From CAYYBZ01 sp964470285 [NCBI: uncultured Oligoflexia bacterium] (GTDB taxonomy: Bacteria > Bdellovibrionota_G > CAYYBZ01): 6,462 nt of DNA. The stretch lies in the NCBI GenBank assembly GCA_964470285.1, contig CAYYBZ010000127.1, positions 1-6,462 on the forward strand, given 5' to 3'. Every line of letters starts with the position of its first letter. The first letter of the stretch is position 1. Below are positions 6,068 to 6,462 of this stretch, in pieces. The notes under the pieces were generated by a model. It searched no databases. It saw only the letters and a list, made by a program, of their open reading frames with translations, and was not told where the DNA came from. A program made the translations under genes and the position numbers.

Positions 6068-6462
6068 TCAAGCTATAAGCGACCGGGCGATAACAATTCT
6101 CTGAATTTCAGAAGTCCCTTCATAAATTGTCGTAGCTCTTACGTCCCTTAAAAATCTCTCCAGCGGATACTCTTTAACGTATCCGTACCCGCCGTGAATC
6201 TGCAGGGCTTCCAAAGCTATTTTATTTGCTATCTCGGTTGAAAAAAGTTTTGCCATGGATGCTTCTTTTGTAAATTTTTTCTTCTGCGCCTTTAACCATG
6301 CCGCTCTTAAAGTTAAAAGTCTGGCAGCTTCAAGCTCCTTAATCATATCCGCAAGCTTCCAGCGAATACCCTGAAAACCTGAGAGCGACTGTCCGAACTG
6401 TTCTCTTTCTTTGGAATAATTAAGTGCGGTTTCATACGCTTCCTTAGCAATTCCTACTGCCT
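6068..6462 (-). CDS. Acyl-CoA dehydrogenase, C-terminal part (5' end outside window)
   Basis: The last 130 residues of a second acyl-CoA dehydrogenase are visible, and the frame stays open to the right edge. Visible motifs are KEREQFGQ (residues 17-24 of the fragment), HGGYGY (89-94) and IYEGTSEIQR, whose Glu114 is the catalytic base in short-chain acyl-CoA and butyryl-CoA dehydrogenases. It is related to, but clearly different from, the dehydrogenase at 2808-3947: the ending is IYEGTSEIQR here and [10 protein letters not shown] there. The two are therefore paralogues, not a recent tandem copy. The TGA stop lies 9 nt before the mutase ATG and forms part of the mutase ribosome site, so the two genes are co-transcribed and probably coupled. 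A butyryl-CoA- or other short-chain-specific role fits the position beside an isobutyryl-CoA mutase-like enzyme, but the substrate-pocket residues are mostly outside the window. Confidence 0.93.
   Translation of the reverse strand, partial: AVGIAKEAYETALNYSKEREQFGQSLSGFQGIRWKLADMIKELEAARLLTLRAAWLKAQKKKFTKEASMAKLFSTEIANKIALEALQIHGGYGYVKEYPLERFLRDVRATTIYEGTSEIQRIVIARSLIA

Overview
The window is a metabolic locus from an A+T-leaning bacterium (roughly 40% G+C by eye). It encodes coenzyme-A thioester enzymes: an acyl-CoA carboxylase, a B12-dependent acyl-CoA mutase and two acyl-CoA dehydrogenases. One exported protein of unknown function sits between the two enzyme groups. The exported protein has a type I signal peptide. 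The Shine-Dalgarno sites are strong and the operons are tight. The species cannot be named from this sequence. The gene content suits an organism that oxidises branched-chain amino acids or short-chain acyl-CoAs.

Layout. On the + strand, 2-940 is the 3' part of a biotin carboxylase gene, followed 5 nt later by a biotin carrier protein (946-1437). Together they correspond to one acyl-CoA carboxylase alpha chain, split at the boundary between its biotin carboxylase and BT (linker barrel) regions. The carboxyltransferase partner is not in the window. Convergent to these, 8 bp away, is a 373-residue secreted protein on the - strand (1446-2567). It has a possible promoter and a palindromic site upstream. 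The 240-bp gap 2568-2807 holds that promoter region and, at 2727-2801, a very long hairpin that terminates the next - strand operon. Nothing else was recognised in that gap.

The leftward operon (read from 6462 down to 2808) carries four genes with gaps of 9, 28 and 4 nt. In order they are an acyl-CoA dehydrogenase (5' end outside the window), the catalytic large chain of an acyl-CoA mutase, its separate B12-binding small chain, and a second acyl-CoA dehydrogenase.

Working together. The large mutase chain would usually be labelled methylmalonyl-CoA mutase. However, the two residues that separate methylmalonyl-CoA mutase (Tyr, Arg) from isobutyryl-CoA mutase (Phe, Gln) are Phe87 and Gln205 here. 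I therefore read it as isobutyryl-CoA mutase-like. Both dehydrogenases have the catalytic Glu at the position used by short-chain and alpha-branched enzymes. A plausible route is isobutyryl-CoA to butyryl-CoA by the mutase, then to crotonyl-CoA by a dehydrogenase. The carboxylase would handle propionyl-CoA or methylcrotonyl-CoA from the same amino-acid pool. This pathway is inference. I see no mobile element, CRISPR array, tRNA or rRNA, and no clear new multi-gene system. The points most worth checking are the mutase specificity, the split alpha chain and the orphan exported protein.
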